Assembly (NCBI GenBank): GCA_946480815.1
Contig: CAMLLB010000025.1
Location: 1-53,729, forward strand
Source of the DNA: an uncultured Flavobacteriales bacterium
GTDB taxonomy: Bacteria > Bacteroidota > Bacteroidia > Flavobacteriales > Crocinitomicaceae
Reading direction: 5' to 3'
DNA: 53,729 nucleotides
In this document: one piece after another, positions 50,326 through 53,729 of the stretch
Layout: each line of letters starts with the position of its first letter
How positions within the stretch are numbered: position 1 is the stretch's first letter
Translations under genes and position numbers: made by a program
Notes under the pieces: generated by a model
Seen by the model: the letters and a program-made list of their open reading frames with translations, nothing else
Told to the model about the DNA's origin: nothing
Databases searched by the model: none

Positions 50326-51030
50326 ATGGCAGAAATTAAAACACCCAAAGGATCCCCGTCCATCGACATGACGCCGATGGTGGACTTGGCGTTCCTCTTG
50401 GTAACATTCTTCATGCTTGCTGCCAATTTCCGTACGGATGAGCCTGTTGACATTTCGATTCCATCATCTATTGGTGAAAAAGAAATTCCACCAAAGACGG
50501 CAGTTTTGGTAAGTGTTGATAAAGGTGGTCGTATTTACTTCGACGTAAAAGGCGGTGAAGAGGTACGTACCAAAATCCTTACAGATATGGCAGCCAAGTA
50601 CAAGGTACAGTTAGGCAAAGATCAGATCACAGCTTTCGGACGCATGTCAGGAAGTTTCGGTTGTTCGATGCGCGAATTACAACAATACCTTCAGTTAGAC
50701 GGAGAAGAAAGGAAAAAATACCGCAGAGAAGACCCTGCGTTTGTAGGAATTCCTTCCGACAGTACACATAATGAGCTAAAGGATTGGATTTATTTTTCCA
50801 AAAACCGCATGCTTGATTATGGTAAGACCCAATTTGAGAAAGAAAGCGGAAACAAGGGTCCGAAAGGTGAACCATTACAGGCAGATGATTTCAAACCGAA
50901 GTTTATCTTAAAAGCAGATATGGAGGCAGAGTACGTGCGTACGAAACAAGCCATTGAAACTTTCCGCGACCTGAATATTAACAACTTGAATTTCGTTACT
51001 TCACAAGAAGCAGCACCCGTAATTCGTTAA
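50326..51030 (+). CDS. exbD: ExbD/TolR-family protein 1
   Basis: ExbD sits in the ExbB pore and carries the proton-accepting Asp. The 234-residue product has the usual N-terminal span PSIDMTPMVDLAFLLVTFFM with the key Asp in MVDL, then a periplasmic domain VDISIPSSIGEKEIPPKTAV, LVSVDKGGRIYF and the closing LKADMEAEYVRTKQAIETF. A large insertion of about 70 residues (MRELQQYLQLDGEERKKY to PKGEPLQADDFKP) is not present in E. coli ExbD but is common in Bacteroidota. Thirty bases follow exbB. Confidence 0.93.
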   Translation: MAEIKTPKGSPSIDMTPMVDLAFLLVTFFMLAANFRTDEPVDISIPSSIGEKEIPPKTAVLVSVDKGGRIYFDVKGGEEVRTKILTDMAAKYKVQLGKDQITAFGRMSGSFGCSMRELQQYLQLDGEERKKYRREDPAFVGIPSDSTHNELKDWIYFSKNRMLDYGKTQFEKESGNKGPKGEPLQADDFKPKFILKADMEAEYVRTKQAIETFRDLNINNLNFVTSQEAAPVIR

Positions 51031-51042
51031 ATAACAAAAGAA

Positions 51043-51678
51043 ATGGCAGAATTAGCACAAGACGACGGTGGAGCAAAAAAAGGCGGTAAAAAACGCCCTA
51101 AGAAAGGCTCGGCACGTATCGATATGACGCCGATGGTGGATTTAGGATTTCTTCTTTTGACGTTTTTCGTAATGACTTCTACCTTCGCGAAACCGAAAGT
51201 GATGAGTTTGGCGTATCCGGCTAAAGAAAAGGATACGGATGTAAAACCTCCTCCGGTAAACAATGCAATTACCTTTATCGTTTCAGATGACCGTTTGTTC
51301 TATTACAAAGGAGAGTTTTACCCGGAAGGAAATGCAAAAGGAAAACCTGCAACGGTGTTAACCGAAACCAATTTCGGTCCGCAAGGAATTCGCAAATTAC
51401 TTGCTGATGAGAACAAATTTGTTTTGAATAAGAAAGTAGAGCTGGATGCAAAACTTCAAAAGAAACAAATTGTCGATTCGATCTGGCAAAAGGAATTGGA
51501 CAACGCCAAAAGAGACAAACACGCATTGAAAGTACTGGTAAAAACGGACATGAAAGCCAAGACCAGAAACTTTATTGACGTCATTGATGAGCTGTATATT
51601 GCATCCATCGGAACAATTGCTCCGGTAGATATTATGAACAGCGAGCAAGCATTGTTAGACAAAACATTAAATAAATAG
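51043..51678 (+). CDS. exbD: ExbD/TolR-family protein 2
   Basis: The 211-residue second ExbD has a Lys/Gly-rich start (DDGGAKKGGKKRPKKGSARI), the span IDMTPMVDLGFLLLTFFVM with its Asp, and a periplasmic part VNNAITFIVSDDRLFYYKG, LKVLVKTDMKAKTRNFIDVI, DELYIASIGTIAPVDIM. Pairs of different ExbD proteins are normal in this phylum and may form a mixed dimer in the ExbB pentamer. It ends two bases before the tonB start. Confidence 0.93.
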   Translation: MAELAQDDGGAKKGGKKRPKKGSARIDMTPMVDLGFLLLTFFVMTSTFAKPKVMSLAYPAKEKDTDVKPPPVNNAITFIVSDDRLFYYKGEFYPEGNAKGKPATVLTETNFGPQGIRKLLADENKFVLNKKVELDAKLQKKQIVDSIWQKELDNAKRDKHALKVLVKTDMKAKTRNFIDVIDELYIASIGTIAPVDIMNSEQALLDKTLNK

Positions 51679-51680
51679 AT

Positions 51681-52541
51681 ATGTTAATAACAATCGTAAT
51701 CCTATTAGTAGCAGGTATTTCGTTATACGAGTACTTAAGCTCTAAAAGCTGGCAGCAAGTCACATCTGCGGAACGTAATGAGATCGTATTTGAAGACCGT
51801 AACCACGAATATGGTGCGTACCAGATCCGAACAAATTACAGCCGCAACCTGATCCTTGTAATGGCCGGTGTAATCCTGTTCATCGGAACTACTTTCGGAA
51901 TTTATAAGTTGATTATGAATCTTCCTAAAGAAAAACCACAAGAAGTTCCTTTAGATCTATCTTCTTTTGCTATGGATGCTCCATTGGAAGAAGAGATCAT
52001 CGAACCTCTTGAACCGGAAATTCCACCGATGGAAAAAACCATTCAGTTCTTGCCTCCTGTGGTAACGGATGATGAAGTAGATACTCCTCCTCCGATTCAA
52101 AGTGATTTGGAAAAAACAACTGTATCGGATAAAACCAACGAAAACGAAGGTGACCCGTTTGCAAAAGTGGATCCAACTCCTCCAAAACCGAAAGAGGAAA
52201 AAATTGAAAAGGAAAAAGAGATCATTTATGATATCGTTGATGAGCCTGCTGAGCCACCAGGTGGTATGGCAGCTTTGAAGAAATACCTGGCGGAAAACAT
52301 CAAGTATCCTCAAACAGCGGTTGAAATGGGACTGGAAGGGAAATGTTACTTACAGTTCGTTGTGAGTGAAAACGGTTACATCTCGAACGTAAAAATTAAG
52401 AAAGGTGTAACAGATTGCCCGGAATGTGACCAGGAAGCAATCCGTGTTGTAAAAGGAATGCCGAAATGGACACCGGGTAAAATTAATGGTAAGGCTGTAA
52501 ACAGTACCTTCTCATTACCTGTTTCATTTAAATTAAACTAA
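51681..52541 (+). CDS. tonB: TonB energy transducer
   Basis: TonB transmits the ExbBD motion to outer-membrane transporters. The 286-residue product has an N-terminal membrane region (ITIVILLVAGISLYEYL and a second span LILVMAGVILFIGTTFGIYKL), a long Pro/Glu-rich periplasm-spanning linker (EEIIEPLEPEIPPMEKT, PTPPKPKEEKIEKEKE) and a C-terminal TonB domain: PPGGMAALKKYLAENIKYP, GLEGKCYLQFVVSENGYISNV, DCPECDQEAIRVVKGMPKW, TPGKINGKAVNSTFSLP. An additional N-terminal span before the M56-like EDRNHEYGAYQIR segment is usual for Bacteroidota TonB. A terminator follows the operon. Confidence 0.95.
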   Translation: MLITIVILLVAGISLYEYLSSKSWQQVTSAERNEIVFEDRNHEYGAYQIRTNYSRNLILVMAGVILFIGTTFGIYKLIMNLPKEKPQEVPLDLSSFAMDAPLEEEIIEPLEPEIPPMEKTIQFLPPVVTDDEVDTPPPIQSDLEKTTVSDKTNENEGDPFAKVDPTPPKPKEEKIEKEKEIIYDIVDEPAEPPGGMAALKKYLAENIKYPQTAVEMGLEGKCYLQFVVSENGYISNVKIKKGVTDCPECDQEAIRVVKGMPKWTPGKINGKAVNSTFSLPVSFKLN

Positions 52542-52558
52542 TTTCAATTTTAATATTA

Positions 52559-52591
52559 ATCCCCCTTGGCTAAGCTTAGGGGGATTTTTTT
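52559..52591 (+). terminator. Terminator of the exb-ton operon
   Basis: ATCCCCCT...AGGGGGAT, an 8-bp stem with an 11-base loop, followed by seven T. Confidence 0.85.
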
Positions 52592-52599
52592 CATTTAAC

Positions 52600-52803
52600 A
52601 TGTTCAAGAACGCAGCTCTTTACATCGCCGGCTTTATGGTAGTAACCTTTCTATTCGCAGGTTTCTACTTACTATTTACAGATATTCCTATTAAAGGACT
52701 CGAAGGTGGCAAACGTGTATTTTTTGTAGTTATTCTATTTGCTTATGCCTCCTACAGGGGCTACAGATTATATACCGCATTTAAACAAAACAGAGAAAAA
52801 TAA
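52600..52803 (+). CDS. Small two-span membrane protein (67 aa)
   Basis: The 67-residue product has two hydrophobic segments, LYIAGFMVVTFLFAGFYLLF and RVFFVVILFAYASYRGYRLY, with a basic tail KQNREK. Such a gene often lies between tonB and the PstS-like lipoprotein in Flavobacteriales in my recollection. Function unknown. It ends four bases before the lipoprotein ATG, so the two are probably co-transcribed. Confidence 0.75.
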   Translation: MFKNAALYIAGFMVVTFLFAGFYLLFTDIPIKGLEGGKRVFFVVILFAYASYRGYRLYTAFKQNREK

Positions 52804-52807
52804 AACC

Positions 52808-53716
52808 ATGAAAAAACTTGTCTTCGTAAGTCTAAGTCTGCTGTTTATTTTGGGAATACAATTTTCCTGTAACACGAATCAAACACCGGATGATACTCCC
52901 AGACGCGGCACGAAAACCATGTATGCGGATGAATCCTTTCAACCATTCTTCAAAACAGCATCGGAAGTATTCACGGGAATTTATCCGGACGCGACATTAA
53001 ACATGGTTTACACCAGTGAAACCGAAGCAATGAAAGCATTGTCTGAAGGGAAGGCCAGAACGATCTTCATAGGGAGGGATTATACCAAAGAAGAAAAGAA
53101 ATACCTGAGATCATTAAACATTACAGTGACCTCAGACATCATAGCGAAAGATGCGATAACTTTTATTGTTAATCTCAATAATCCGGACACCTTGTTGACG
53201 AAAAATCAGATTCGTGATTTGCTCACAGGGAAAAGCACTACCTGGCCAGTTTCTCAAAAACCCATAGAAATTGTATTCGACCGGGTACAATCGGCAAATT
53301 TCAACTACCTGTTAAAATGGATTGGTACTGATTTTGGGAAACAGGTCCACGCAGCAAAAAATACGGAAGATCTGATCCAATATGTTCAGAACAATCCGAA
53401 TACACTTGGAATAATCGGTTATAACCACATCAGCGATACAGACGACCCCTTAGTAACGATGAGATTAAAGAAATTTAAAGTAGTTGGAATTAAGGGCAAT
53501 GATGCATATTATTGGCGACCTACCAAAGCAAACATTACGGAGAAAAAATACCCTTTTCACCGGACTATTTGGGCTGTAAATTCGGGCGCACCGGACGGAC
53601 TGAACACAGGTTTCGTTAATTTCCTGAATGGAAGACAAGGTCAAATGCTTTTAGAAAAATGTGAACTCGGCCCGGGCAAGGGAACTCCAAGGGAAATCAA
53701 CTTTATAACGGAATAA
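52808..53716 (+). CDS. PstS-like substrate-binding lipoprotein
   Basis: ATG 52808 gives 302 residues with a lipobox (LLFILGIQFSC). The body is a periplasmic-binding-protein fold of the PBP_like_2/PstS type: TMYADESFQPFFKTASEVF, YPDATLNMVYTSETEAMKAL, RTIFIGRDYTKEEKKYLRS, DAITFIVNLNNPDTLLTKNQ, IRDLLTGKSTTWPVSQKP, FNYLLKWIGTDFGKQV, NTLGIIGYNHISD and a final FVNFLNGRQGQMLLEKCEL. No ABC transporter genes are near; in this phylum the gene usually follows exb-ton, so it may act with TonB-dependent uptake instead of a Pst permease. The longer upstream frame overlaps the previous gene and is rejected. Confidence 0.88.
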   Translation: MKKLVFVSLSLLFILGIQFSCNTNQTPDDTPRRGTKTMYADESFQPFFKTASEVFTGIYPDATLNMVYTSETEAMKALSEGKARTIFIGRDYTKEEKKYLRSLNITVTSDIIAKDAITFIVNLNNPDTLLTKNQIRDLLTGKSTTWPVSQKPIEIVFDRVQSANFNYLLKWIGTDFGKQVHAAKNTEDLIQYVQNNPNTLGIIGYNHISDTDDPLVTMRLKKFKVVGIKGNDAYYWRPTKANITEKKYPFHRTIWAVNSGAPDGLNTGFVNFLNGRQGQMLLEKCELGPGKGTPREINFITE

Positions 53717-53729
53717 TTACGAATTACGA

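Overview
The window comes from a Bacteroidota chromosome, most likely order Flavobacteriales; the gene set and the repeat style recall Fluviicola/Crocinitomicaceae, but that genus-level guess is memory, not a search. Pointers are the many TAnnTTTG promoter boxes (the Bacteroidota -7 element), type IX secretion sorting domains (a type B/CHU_C end on the PKD giant and a type A end on the sugar dehydrogenase), an ExbB-ExbD-ExbD-TonB-PstS-like block, a GT117/DUF2723 glycosyltransferase, DUF5686 and DUF2480 proteins, a split metH and a lytS/lytTR-style sensor pair.

Layout. 1-7.4 kb is an accessory-looking stretch: the end of an unknown gene, a FadL-like porin between two ~118-bp direct repeats, a DUF4145 protein, a GlxA/AraC regulator divergent from a four-gene SRPBCC-DoxX-SRPBCC-VOC operon, and a GIY-YIG protein. 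At 7.4-7.75 kb tRNA-Phe is followed by two ~130-bp tandem units built from pieces of the tRNA itself. 7.8-13.3 kb runs coaX, an outer-membrane barrel, lptC, a small membrane protein and a DUF5686 protein. 13.6-17.5 kb is a SAM-I riboswitch and a two-piece B12-dependent methionine synthase. 17.6-21.3 kb is a 1238-aa PKD-repeat secreted protein. 21.7-26.2 kb holds rnhA, a CTP-synthase-like pseudo-amidotransferase, a lipoprotein, a hypothetical gene, aminopeptidase P and a hydrolase. 26.4-30.4 kb is a LytTR regulator, its propeller-bearing kinase and a small lipoprotein. 30.5-33.2 kb has divergent thiL and a secreted PQQ-type sugar dehydrogenase. 33.2-35.6 kb is a reverse-strand cluster of unrecognised exported proteins plus a 42-aa zinc-ribbon gene. 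35.9-36.1 kb is tRNA-Gln with a degenerate tRNA-derived copy downstream. 36.2-43.1 kb has GT117, a polysaccharide deacetylase, DUF2480, a metal-binding lipoprotein and an esterase. 43.6-47 kb is a tandem triplet of secreted proteins with TonB C-terminal domains, then paaZ (47.1-49.1 kb), and the exbB-exbD-exbD-tonB operon with a PstS-like lipoprotein to the end.

How genes work together. The ExbBD/TonB motor energises outer-membrane transporters; the secreted TonB-CTD triplet looks like duplications of its TonB without the membrane anchor. MetH is under S-adenosylmethionine control by its leader. The kinase and LytTR regulator form one translationally coupled two-component pair. SRPBCC/DoxX/VOC genes are probably controlled by the divergent GlxA-type regulator. 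The PKD and dehydrogenase proteins should leave the cell through a type IX system encoded elsewhere.

The most unusual signal is the parallel architecture downstream of both tRNA genes: tRNA, terminator, then a copy of the tRNA 3' half with a palindromic segment at the T-loop, and (for each copy) another terminator.
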